Source: an uncultured bacterium (lineage in GTDB: Bacteria; Verrucomicrobiota; Lentisphaeria; Victivallales; UBA1829). Taken from it: a stretch of DNA of 64,000 nucleotides. The notes beneath the pieces are model-generated. The model made no database searches, had not been told where the DNA came from, and was given only the letters and a program-made list of their open reading frames with translations. The DNA lies in contig URKJ01000020.1 of assembly GCA_900548385.1 (NCBI GenBank), positions 1-64,000 of the forward strand. Direction: 5' to 3'. Positions 53,599-62,264 of this stretch are shown in pieces; the stretch's first letter is position 1, and every line of letters begins with the position of its first letter. The position numbers and the translations under genes are program-made.

Positions 53599-54590
53599 AC
53601 GGACCTCATACCATAATCCTTGCCTGTGATGACGCCTACGCGTATTGTGCGGCGGTTGCCATTGCTTCCATCATCCGGCACACGGATTCCGATATTGATT
53701 TTATTCTGCTGGATGACGGCATTTCCGATGAAAAGAAACAGGACTTGGTTTCCTGCATTCACGGCAGACCGGGGATTCGTCTGCGTTTTATGGATATGGC
53801 TCCGCTTGCCGCGCGTTTCCCCGACGGGATGTTTTCCTGCCGGGATTACTGGCAGCGTTCGACCTATTTCCGCCTGTTCTGTCCGGATATGCTGCCCGAA
53901 TACGATATGGTCTTGTATCTGGATTGCGATGTGCTGATCCGGGCGGACGTCAGCGAACTGTTCCGTTTTCAAATGCCGGAGAAGACGCTTTGCGGAGCCG
54001 TTTTTGACAATCTCGGTTATCGGGATTCGACTCATATGATCCATCAGCTGTTCAAGCTGAAACTGCCGTATCGCTACCGCTATTTCAATGCCGGGGTTCT
54101 GCTGATGAACCTTGCGGAAATGCGAAGGGTCGGATTTACGGAACAGTGTTTGCAGATCATGCGGCGAGGTCCGCTGAAATGGCAGGATCAGGACGTTCTG
54201 AACCTTGTCTGCCGCAACCATGTTTTCTATTTGCCGGTGGAGTGGAACCGGATGCTTGTGGAACCTTATGAACCGGAAAACCGGACGCTTGCCAGGCTGG
54301 CGGGGCGCTATCCGGTCGGACAGGCAAAGCTGATCCATTACAGCGGCTTCTGCAAACCATGGTTCGGGCGCGAAGTCCAGTATGCGTCTTTCTGGTGGGA
54401 AGTTGCGGAAACTCTGCCGTTTCTGGAGAACATGGAACTGTTTTTTCTGAAAACATCGCGGAAATATCTGCTGATGCGGATCAACAGGCTTCTGTACATG
54501 TTCCGCTATTCTTACTCCATCCGGCTGGGACTTGCTCTCACCTGGCTGCCCCGGAAAGCGCTTTCCATTCTGACCGGAAAAGAGTATTGA
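53595..54590 (+). CDS. Glycosyltransferase family 8
   Basis: A 331-residue retaining glycosyltransferase of the GT8 (LPS galactosyl/glucosyltransferase-like) family. Start ATG 53595 overlaps the stop of the GT2 gene and has GGAG seven bases upstream; an in-frame ATG at 53589 is less well placed. The DxD motif is in LYLDCDVLI, the FNAGVLLMNL segment and KLIHYSGFCKPW near the C-terminus are typical. It probably extends an LPS core or surface polysaccharide with the neighbouring GT2. Confidence 0.9.
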   Translation: MNGPHTIILACDDAYAYCAAVAIASIIRHTDSDIDFILLDDGISDEKKQDLVSCIHGRPGIRLRFMDMAPLAARFPDGMFSCRDYWQRSTYFRLFCPDMLPEYDMVLYLDCDVLIRADVSELFRFQMPEKTLCGAVFDNLGYRDSTHMIHQLFKLKLPYRYRYFNAGVLLMNLAEMRRVGFTEQCLQIMRRGPLKWQDQDVLNLVCRNHVFYLPVEWNRMLVEPYEPENRTLARLAGRYPVGQAKLIHYSGFCKPWFGREVQYASFWWEVAETLPFLENMELFFLKTSRKYLLMRINRLLYMFRYSYSIRLGLALTWLPRKALSILTGKEY

Positions 54591-54696
54591 CCGGAAAAGT
54601 CGGAATCGTCTTCTTTTTCTACGGAACAGTCTCTCTTTCAATTTCCGCGCGGACGGAGTATATTGTTTCACCAACCTAAAAAAGGAGTCTTTGCAG

Positions 54697-56544
54697 ATGA
54701 AGCGATCATTTTCCCCCGCGCCGGTCGGAACGATCCGGCTGAACGACCCTGTTTTTTCCGGACGGATCCGGAAGAACCGTGAAGTGACGATTCCCGCCAA
54801 TATCGAAAAATGCCGCGCCACCGGGCGTATTGACTCATTCAAACTCGAATGGAAAGAGGGGATGCCGGGTAAACCGCATATTTTCTGGGATTCGGATTTT
54901 GCCAAAGTCATGGAGGGATACGCATTTTCCCTGATGCTTGATCCCGATCCGGAAAAGGAACGGGAGCTGAACGGTTTCATTGATCTGATTGTTTCCGCCC
55001 AGCAGCCGGACGGCTATCTGAACACCTATTTCACGCAGGTGGAACCGGAAAACCGCTGGAAACAGCTCTGGCAGAATCATGAACTTTATTGCGCCGGTCA
55101 TCTCATGGAAGCCGCGGTCGCCCATTTCCAGGCAACGGGGAAACGGAACTTTCTTGACTGCATGTGCCGTTATGCCGACTATATCGCCACGGTGTTCGGT
55201 CCCGGCGAACATCAGCTTCACGGCTATCCGGGACATCAGGAGATCGAACTTGCGCTCTGCAAACTTGCGCAAGTCACCGGAGAGCACAAATATGCGGAGC
55301 TCGCCGCTTATTTTATCAATGAACGCGGCAAAACTCCGTCATGGTTTGCCGGGGAGCCCGGCAACGCCAATCTGAAGAATCTTCAGGCGGATTTACCGAT
55401 CCGGGAGCAGAACGAGGTGAACGGACACGCGGTCCGCGCACTTTACTATCTGGCGGGAGCGGTTGACGTTGCGGAGAGTTCCGGCGATCCGGAACTGCTG
55501 GCTGCCTGCCGGCGCCTCTGGGAGAATGTCGTTCAGAAACGCATGTACATCACCGGCGGAATCGGTTCCTCCAGACTCGGCGAGGAGTTCACTTCCGACT
55601 ATGATCTTCCGAATGCCCAGGCATACGCGGAGAGCTGTGCGTCAATCGCTCTGGTGCTCTGTGCGGACCGTCTGCTGAACCTTACCGCCGATTCCCGTTA
55701 TGCCGACGAGATGGAGCGGGCTATCTATAACGGCGTATTTGCCGGACTGAGCCTGAGCGGCGATCGTTTCTTTTATATGAATCCGTTGGCAAACGGACCG
55801 GAATACCGTTATTACGCACACGAACGCCAGCCGTGGTTTGACTGCTCCTGTTGTCCGACCAATTTCTGCCGTTTCATTCCGCAGCTCGGTTCGTTTGCCT
55901 GTTCCGTGTCCGGAGACACTCTGCTGGTCAACATTCCCGCCGCCTGCGATGGAACAGCGGCGTTTTCCGGCGGTTCCCTGGAATTCTCCGTGGAAGGCTG
56001 CTATCCGTACAGCGGAGCGATCCGGTTCCGAGTCCGGTCCGTGTCCGGTCAATGCCGGATCGGATTCCGCATTCCCGGCTGGTGCCGCGCCTATACACTG
56101 TCGTACAACGGAAAAACGGTTGCGGAAAAACCGGAAAACGGCTATGTGTATCTGGCGAGGGAATGGCATGCCGGAGATGTTGTGGAATTGAACCTGGAGA
56201 TGCCGGTCCGTATTGTTTATGCGAATCCGCGCGTCATGGATAATGCGGGCAAAGCCGCTCTGATGCGCGGTCCGCTGGTATATGCTCTTGAGAGTACGGA
56301 TAATGCGGTTCCGGTCTCCTCCATCGTGCTGAAAACGGATTCCGAATTCATCTTGTCGGAAGCCGCCGGCCTTCCTGCGGGAACGGTTGCGATTTCCGGA
56401 GAAGCGGAGATCGCGGAATCGTTTGAAACGCTGTATTCGGATGTTCCACCAAAACGCAAACCGGGACGTTTCACGGCGGTTCCGTATGCACTGTGGCAGA
56501 ACCGCGGAGAATCGTCCGTGCTGGTCTGGATTCCGTACTGTTAA
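54697..56544 (+). CDS. GH127 beta-L-arabinofuranosidase-like protein (DUF1680)
   Basis: A 615-residue cytoplasmic glycosidase. ATG 54697 follows AAAGGAGT. The family's zinc-thiolate active site is visible: E312 and C314 in YAESCAS, and adjacent C385 and C386 in DCSCCPTN, one of which is the nucleophile in characterised HypBA1. E296 in LGEEFTSDYDLPN matches the acid/base. An (alpha/alpha)6 barrel is followed by beta domains. It would release beta-L-arabinofuranose from plant glycans such as hydroxyproline-linked arabinans. It appears to be transcribed alone, with a TATATT box at 54659-54664. Confidence 0.9.
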   Translation: MKRSFSPAPVGTIRLNDPVFSGRIRKNREVTIPANIEKCRATGRIDSFKLEWKEGMPGKPHIFWDSDFAKVMEGYAFSLMLDPDPEKERELNGFIDLIVSAQQPDGYLNTYFTQVEPENRWKQLWQNHELYCAGHLMEAAVAHFQATGKRNFLDCMCRYADYIATVFGPGEHQLHGYPGHQEIELALCKLAQVTGEHKYAELAAYFINERGKTPSWFAGEPGNANLKNLQADLPIREQNEVNGHAVRALYYLAGAVDVAESSGDPELLAACRRLWENVVQKRMYITGGIGSSRLGEEFTSDYDLPNAQAYAESCASIALVLCADRLLNLTADSRYADEMERAIYNGVFAGLSLSGDRFFYMNPLANGPEYRYYAHERQPWFDCSCCPTNFCRFIPQLGSFACSVSGDTLLVNIPAACDGTAAFSGGSLEFSVEGCYPYSGAIRFRVRSVSGQCRIGFRIPGWCRAYTLSYNGKTVAEKPENGYVYLAREWHAGDVVELNLEMPVRIVYANPRVMDNAGKAALMRGPLVYALESTDNAVPVSSIVLKTDSEFILSEAAGLPAGTVAISGEAEIAESFETLYSDVPPKRKPGRFTAVPYALWQNRGESSVLVWIPYC

Positions 56545-56549
56545 GCGGT

Positions 56550-56573
56550 GTTCCGCGTGTTACGACGCGGAAC
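56550..56573. terminator. Hairpin at the convergent ends of GH127 and dnaE
   Basis: Perfect stem GTTCCGCG (56550-56557) / CGCGGAAC (56566-56573), 8-nt loop, followed by TCTCTTT on the plus strand. It overlaps the last codons of dnaE and probably ends the GH127 transcript. Confidence 0.6.
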
Positions 56574-59500
56574 TCTCTTTCTGCGCATCTTCCCGGACGA
56601 ACCGGCGTTGCGGGGGCGGGACCTCGCGGTTTCCCTTGATGCGGAACCGGTCGGCTCCGAGAAGATCCGCAACGTCCTGAGTGAATTCCATCGACGGCAG
56701 CACGCTGTATTTGCGGTCGGTCTCCACAAAAACGGTCGTTCCGTTTTTCAGGCGCACACAGAGAACCACGGGAATGTTACCCGCATGTTTTCCGAGCAGT
56801 CCGTTCAGGCTTTTCAGCGTATTTTCCGAGCACTCTTCCTCAAACAGATGCAGATGGATCTGATTCGTCTGCGTCTGGATCATCTGTTCCAGCGAAACGA
56901 TCGTTTTGACGCTGATTGATGCGGGGGAATTTTCCTCGTCGCCGCGCCGGACATACCCGGTGACAAAAACCGGGATTTCCGGGATCAGCAATTCCTTGAA
57001 GTCATCGTATGCCTTGCCGAACACCATGCACTCAACAGCTCCTTTCAGGTCTTCGATCTGAATGATGGCAAACGGCTTGTTGCTCTTTTTGCTGATCTTT
57101 TTCGTGACGGTTTTGATAAGACCGCCGAGAATGACGCCATCGTCCGCGGTTCCGTGTTCCTGAATGGAAAGCGTATCCATGGAGGAGTAGGCATTGAAGA
57201 AATGCGAATACTTCTGCGCCGGATGTCCGGAAACGTAGAATCCGAGCAGCGCTTTTTCCATTTTCAGCAGTTCCGTAGAATCAATTTCCGGAATATCCGG
57301 CATGTGGACCGAATTGAATTCCTCCTGTTCTCCGCCACCGAGAAGATCGAACAGGGAGCCTTGTCCGCTTTCCTTGTCCTTGCGGCGTGAGGCGGCGCAG
57401 TTGATTGCATCCTGAATGGTCGCCAGCAGCTGGGAACGTTTGTAGCCGGTAAAGTCGAATGCTCCGCAACGGACAAGGGAGTCCACCGCTTTGGAGTTGA
57501 CGGAGCTGCCGACCCGTTCGAGAAATTCCACCATATCTTTATACGGACCGTTCTTTTCGCGTTCCGAAATGATCGCATTGGAGGCGCCTTCTCCGAGTCC
57601 CTTGATTGCTCCGAGCCCGAAGACGATATTCTGTCCGTCCACGGAGAAGTTCGTATCGGATTTATTGACGTCCGGCGGGCGGATTTCAATCCCCATGTCC
57701 TTGCACGCGTTGATCAGGAACGTCACTTTTTCGGCGTTGCCGAGTTCGCTTGTGAGCACCGCCGCCATATATTCCTGCGGATAATTCGCTTTGAGATAGG
57801 CGGTTCGGTACGACACCATTCCGTAAGCCGCGGAATGGGATTTGTTGAATCCGTAACCGGCGAATTTATTGATCTTTGCCCAGATCTGCTCCGCGAGTTC
57901 CGGCTCAATATCGTTGGTCTCCTTGCATCCTTTGATGAAGTTGAGTTTTTCCTTCTCCATGATGTCCATCTTCTTTTTCCCGATGGCACGGCGGACAATG
58001 TCGGCATGTCCGAGCGTGAAGCCTGCGAGCTTCTGTACGACCTCCATGATCTGTTCCTGATACAGCATGATTCCGTACGTCTCTTTGAGGATCGGTTCCA
58101 TTTTCGGATGGTCGTAAACGATCGGCTGGAGACCTTTTTTACAGCCGACGAAGGTCGGGATGAACTCCATCGGTCCCGGACGGTAGATTGCCAGAAGAGC
58201 GATGATGTGTTCGATCGTTTCCACGACGAACTGGCGGCAGAGGGTCTGCATTCCGCCGGATTCCAGCTGGAATACCGCGATCGTGTCGCCGCGGTTCAGA
58301 AGATCGTAGGTCGCTTTGTCGTCCAGCGGGATGCGGTCGATGTCAATGCTGATGTTGCGGTTCTTCCGGACATTTTCGATTGCGTCGGAGATCACGGTAA
58401 GCGTGCGGAGTCCGAGAAAGTCCATTTTCAGCAGGCCGAGCTGTTCGCAGGGATGGGCGATGAACTGCACGACCGGCGCGCCGTCGGGGCTGCGCTGAAG
58501 CGGAACCACATTGTCAAGCGGCATGTCTCCGATGATGACGCCGCAGGCGTGAATGCCGGTTGTCCGGTTCAATCCTTCGACCGGAAGCGCTTCGTTGTAA
58601 ATTTTCTGCGCGTCGGGATCGTGTTCGACGAATTCCTTGAATTCGGCGATTTCCATTGCTTTGGCAAGCGTGAGCTTGGGATCGTTCGGCAGCAGTTTGG
58701 TCATACGGTCCCCGACCGCCGGAGGATAACCGAGCACGCGGGCGCAGTCCTTGATTGCGTTTTTGGGCTTGAGCGCTCCGTAAGTGGCGATCTGCGCCAC
58801 GGAACCGCGGCCGTATTTCTCGCGGACGTATTCGATGACTTCTTCACGACGGCGTTCGCAGAAGTCAATGTCGAAGTCCGGCGGCGATACGCGTTCCGGG
58901 TTCAGAAAACGCTCAAACAGCAGTTTGTAGCGGAGCGGGTCGATGTTGGTGATTCCGGTGAGATAGGCGACAAGGCTTCCCGCTCCCGAACCGCGGCCGA
59001 GCCCGACCGGGATTCCTTTCTTTTTCGCGGCGTTGATGAAGTCCCACACCACAAGGAAGTAACTCGGATATTTGGTTTTGATAATGACACTCAGCTCGTA
59101 ATCCATACGTTTGCGGATGGTTTCCGCGAGTTCCGTCTGATCCGGCGGCGGGTTGTCCAGTTCGAAACCGTAACAGCGCTTCACGTTGTCAATGCAGATT
59201 TGCCGGAGCATATCCGCCTGCGTGGTACCGCCCGAAACCTGGTAGACGGGATAATGGTTCTCCATCGTTTTATCAATCCGGAACTGGAAGTTGCAGCGCT
59301 CGGCGACCCGCAGTGTATTCGGAATCGCCTCCGGAATCTCGGTGCCGAAAATATCGTACATCTCATCGTAAGTTTTGTAGTAAAACTCCTGATGGTCCAT
59401 CATCGTCATGCGGTCGGCATCGTCAAGCTGACTGCGGGTCGAGATGCAGAGCAGCACGTCCTGCGCGCGGGCATGTTCCTTGCGGACGTAGTGAATATCG

Positions 59501-60189
59501 TTTGTCGCGACCAGCGGCAGTTCGAATTCTCTGGCGAATTTGACCAGTTGGCGGTTGACCAGTTTCTGTTCCTCAATGCCGTGGTACTGCACTTCCAGAT
59601 AGAAATTCTCCTTGCCGAAAATATCCAGATACTGGGTCAGAATTTTGCGGGATTCCTCTTCTCCGCGGTCGAGAAACGAGCGCGGGACTTCTCCCTGAAT
59701 ACAGGCGGAAAGCGCGATCAGCCCTTCGCTGTGCGCCGCAAGGAACTCTTTGTCGGTCCGCGGTTTGTAATAGAATCCGCGCAGCTGGGCATCGGATACG
59801 ATTTTACAGAGATTGACGTATCCCGTCTGGTTTGTTGCAAGCAGAATCAAATGATAGCCGCGGATATGCGGAACCGATGGATCGTGCACAAGTTTGCTCG
59901 TCGGAGCAACGTAGACTTCGCATCCGATGATCGGTTTGACTCCGGCGGCTCCCATTTCTTCGTAAAATTCAATCGCGCCGCCCATGACGCCGTGGTCGGT
60001 CATGGCGCATGCGGGCGCTTCGTTTTCCAGACACATTTTCACAAGGTCGCTTTTCAGTTTGCGCGCTTCCTTGTCCTTGATCCGGGGCGCCCACGAAATG
60101 GCGGATGCTCCGTCAAGCAGACTGTAATCCGTATGAACATGCAGGTGGACAAACTGTTTGTCCGGCGTGGAAATCGGCTGATCAGACAT
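56560..60189 (-). CDS. dnaE: DNA polymerase III alpha subunit
   Basis: A 1209-residue replicative polymerase of the DnaE type. The N-terminal PHP domain starts FVHLHVHTDYSLLDGA with AMTDHGVM and IGCEVYVAP. The polymerase core has GRGSGAGSLVAYLTGI and PPDFDIDFCERRREEVIEYV (catalytic Asp pair), followed by YQEQIMEVV and the NKSHSAAYGMVSYRTAYLKANYP region. The C-terminal part carries an OB fold and tau-binding tail. Length is normal. It replicates the chromosome with the beta clamp; no other replisome genes are in the window. Confidence 0.97.
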   Translation of the reverse strand: MSDQPISTPDKQFVHLHVHTDYSLLDGASAISWAPRIKDKEARKLKSDLVKMCLENEAPACAMTDHGVMGGAIEFYEEMGAAGVKPIIGCEVYVAPTSKLVHDPSVPHIRGYHLILLATNQTGYVNLCKIVSDAQLRGFYYKPRTDKEFLAAHSEGLIALSACIQGEVPRSFLDRGEEESRKILTQYLDIFGKENFYLEVQYHGIEEQKLVNRQLVKFAREFELPLVATNDIHYVRKEHARAQDVLLCISTRSQLDDADRMTMMDHQEFYYKTYDEMYDIFGTEIPEAIPNTLRVAERCNFQFRIDKTMENHYPVYQVSGGTTQADMLRQICIDNVKRCYGFELDNPPPDQTELAETIRKRMDYELSVIIKTKYPSYFLVVWDFINAAKKKGIPVGLGRGSGAGSLVAYLTGITNIDPLRYKLLFERFLNPERVSPPDFDIDFCERRREEVIEYVREKYGRGSVAQIATYGALKPKNAIKDCARVLGYPPAVGDRMTKLLPNDPKLTLAKAMEIAEFKEFVEHDPDAQKIYNEALPVEGLNRTTGIHACGVIIGDMPLDNVVPLQRSPDGAPVVQFIAHPCEQLGLLKMDFLGLRTLTVISDAIENVRKNRNISIDIDRIPLDDKATYDLLNRGDTIAVFQLESGGMQTLCRQFVVETIEHIIALLAIYRPGPMEFIPTFVGCKKGLQPIVYDHPKMEPILKETYGIMLYQEQIMEVVQKLAGFTLGHADIVRRAIGKKKMDIMEKEKLNFIKGCKETNDIEPELAEQIWAKINKFAGYGFNKSHSAAYGMVSYRTAYLKANYPQEYMAAVLTSELGNAEKVTFLINACKDMGIEIRPPDVNKSDTNFSVDGQNIVFGLGAIKGLGEGASNAIISEREKNGPYKDMVEFLERVGSSVNSKAVDSLVRCGAFDFTGYKRSQLLATIQDAINCAASRRKDKESGQGSLFDLLGGGEQEEFNSVHMPDIPEIDSTELLKMEKALLGFYVSGHPAQKYSHFFNAYSSMDTLSIQEHGTADDGVILGGLIKTVTKKISKKSNKPFAIIQIEDLKGAVECMVFGKAYDDFKELLIPEIPVFVTGYVRRGDEENSPASISVKTIVSLEQMIQTQTNQIHLHLFEEECSENTLKSLNGLLGKHAGNIPVVLCVRLKNGTTVFVETDRKYSVLPSMEFTQDVADLLGADRFRIKGNREVPPPQRRFVREDAQKESSAS

Positions 60190-60334
60190 GATAATCCTTC
60201 ACAATAAGTGGTATTTTTCGTTATTCTGGGGATACTGTACCATGCGTTTTCCGATTTTTCCACTGCCGGAACGGATTTTTTTCCGATTCGCCACGACGCT
60301 TTCATATTTCTTGCGGAATATGCGGAAATGAAAT

Positions 60335-60362
60335 TTGAATCCTCCGTTTTTTGTGGTACATT
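60335..60362 (+). promoter_or_regulatory. Candidate promoter for dxs
   Basis: TTGAAT (60335-60340), 16-bp spacer and TACATT (60357-60362), with a predicted leader of about 18 nt before ATG 60387. It lies in the divergent dnaE-dxs region. Confidence 0.5.
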
Positions 60363-60386
60363 GACGGGAATGAAGAAAGGTGGATC

Positions 60387-62249
60387 ATGAGAGAGTTGCT
60401 CGACCGGATTTCCGGTCCGCAGGATATCAAACAGTTTTCTCCGGAAGAGCTGAAACAGCTCTGTGAAGAGATCCGGACCGATATTATTTCCGTTGTTTCG
60501 AAAAACGGAGGGCATCTTGCGCCGAATCTCGGAGTCATTGAATTGACGGTGGCGCTTCACCGCGTATTCAACAGTCCCGACGATAAAATTATCTGGGATG
60601 TCGGTCATCAGGCGTACCCGCACAAGATTCTGACCGGACGGAGCAGGAAATTCCACACGATCCGTCAATACGGCGGGCTCTCCGGTTTTCAGTCTCCCGC
60701 AGAATCCGAACATGATCCGTTTCTGACCGGTCATGCGGGTGCCGCTCTTTCCTCCGCGATGGGACTTGCCGCCGCAAATGAACTTGCCGGGCGGAAAGAT
60801 TCCAAAGTCATCGCCGTGGTTGGCGACGGTGCGCTTGGAAACGGAATCTCTCTTGAAGCGCTGAACAATGTCCGCGAATTTCACCGCAATTTCATTCTTG
60901 TGATCAATGACAATAAAATGTCGATTTCCAAGAGCGTCGGCACGATTTCAACCCATCTGACGCGTTTTATCACCGGACGCAGTTACAACCGTCTGAAAAC
61001 CTACATGAAATGCATTTTGCGGAAGCTGCCGCTTGGCGTTCATATCATCCATTTCATCCGCCGGGTGGAGGAGCTGACGAAAAATCTGCTTGTCTCCAGC
61101 GTCTTTTTTGAAGAAATGGGCTTTAAATATGTCGGGCCGATTGACGGGCACGATCTGCCGTCGCTGATTGAGCACTTTGAAAAGATCCGTGAGATTACAG
61201 CCCGTCCGATCGCGGTTCATGTGATCACGGAGAAAGGACACGGCTGCAAGTACGCGATTTCCTCTCCGGAAAAGTTCCACGGAGTTCCCGCATTCGATCC
61301 GAATACCGGGGAACTGCTGCCCGCACCGAAAAATTCCTATTCGTTTTCCGCGGCATTCGGCGACAATATCGTCCGGCTTGCCGAGCAGCACAGGGACGTC
61401 GTGGCGCTTACCGCCGCCATGTCAGGTGGAACCGGGCTCTCCCGTTTTGCGAAACATTTCCCGGACCGTTTTTACGATGTCGGGATCGCGGAAGAACATG
61501 CGGTCGTTTTTGCGGGCGGGCTTGCTGCGGGGGGGCTGCGTCCGGTTCTGGCGATCTATTCCACATTTCTCCAGCGGGCCCTCGATTGTGTGTTTCATGA
61601 TATCTGCCTGCAGAACCGTCCGGTCATCTTCTGTGTGGACCGTGCGGGAGCGGGTGAGGACGGGCCGACTCATCACGGAATTTACGATTTGCCGTTTCTG
61701 CTCGGTATGCACAATCTTTCGATTCTTTGTCCGCGCGACGCTTCGGAGCTGGGCGAAATGCTCTCTGCCGCCTATGCCTGCCGTTCCCCTGTCATGATCC
61801 GTTACCCGCGTTCCAGTGCTGCGGATATTGAAGTGCCGCGCGCTCCGCTGGTCTGGGGAAAAGCGGAACAGATCACAAACGGATCGGATGTCTCCATCTG
61901 GTCCAACGGGCGCGAACTTGTGACGGCTCTTGCGGTTGCCGCTCTGCTGCGGGCAAAGAATGTCAGCGTTTCCGTGATAAACACCCGCTTCCTGAAACCG
62001 TTCGATTCGGAGCTCCTGCTCCGGGAAGCCAGGGAAAAGTTCATCGTGACGATTGAAGACAGTCAGTATGCCGGCGGACTCGGGCGGATCGTCAACGAAC
62101 TGCTGGTGCAGAATCCGAATAAAGGCGTTCGCCATTTCAGCTGGAAAGCGGATATTCTTCCGCATGGATCGGTTCCGCTTCTGCGGCAGCACTGCGGTCT
62201 GCTTCCGGAAGAGATCTCCGCTGAAATCCTCCGGATGCTGGGGTCCTGA
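60387..62249 (+). CDS. dxs: 1-deoxy-D-xylulose-5-phosphate synthase
   Basis: A 620-residue thiamine-diphosphate enzyme that joins pyruvate and glyceraldehyde 3-phosphate, the first step of the methylerythritol phosphate isoprenoid pathway. Start ATG 60387 follows AAAGGTGG. Motifs: GGHLAPNLGVIELTVALH, VGHQAYPHKILTGR, the ThDP-binding GDGALGNGISLEALNN...INDNKMSIS, and in the second half DVGIAEEHAVVFAGGLA and DRAGAGEDGPTHHG. Length is normal. It is 15 bp from the DUF2079 gene and may share its transcript. Confidence 0.96.
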   Translation: MRELLDRISGPQDIKQFSPEELKQLCEEIRTDIISVVSKNGGHLAPNLGVIELTVALHRVFNSPDDKIIWDVGHQAYPHKILTGRSRKFHTIRQYGGLSGFQSPAESEHDPFLTGHAGAALSSAMGLAAANELAGRKDSKVIAVVGDGALGNGISLEALNNVREFHRNFILVINDNKMSISKSVGTISTHLTRFITGRSYNRLKTYMKCILRKLPLGVHIIHFIRRVEELTKNLLVSSVFFEEMGFKYVGPIDGHDLPSLIEHFEKIREITARPIAVHVITEKGHGCKYAISSPEKFHGVPAFDPNTGELLPAPKNSYSFSAAFGDNIVRLAEQHRDVVALTAAMSGGTGLSRFAKHFPDRFYDVGIAEEHAVVFAGGLAAGGLRPVLAIYSTFLQRALDCVFHDICLQNRPVIFCVDRAGAGEDGPTHHGIYDLPFLLGMHNLSILCPRDASELGEMLSAAYACRSPVMIRYPRSSAADIEVPRAPLVWGKAEQITNGSDVSIWSNGRELVTALAVAALLRAKNVSVSVINTRFLKPFDSELLLREAREKFIVTIEDSQYAGGLGRIVNELLVQNPNKGVRHFSWKADILPHGSVPLLRQHCGLLPEEISAEILRMLGS

Positions 62250-62264
62250 CGGAAAGGAAATGGA

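Noticed and set aside
57835..60207. A 790-codon open frame on the plus strand opposite dnaE
   Set aside because: It is an antisense shadow of dnaE caused by codon bias; its protein has no recognisable motif, whereas dnaE is unmistakable.
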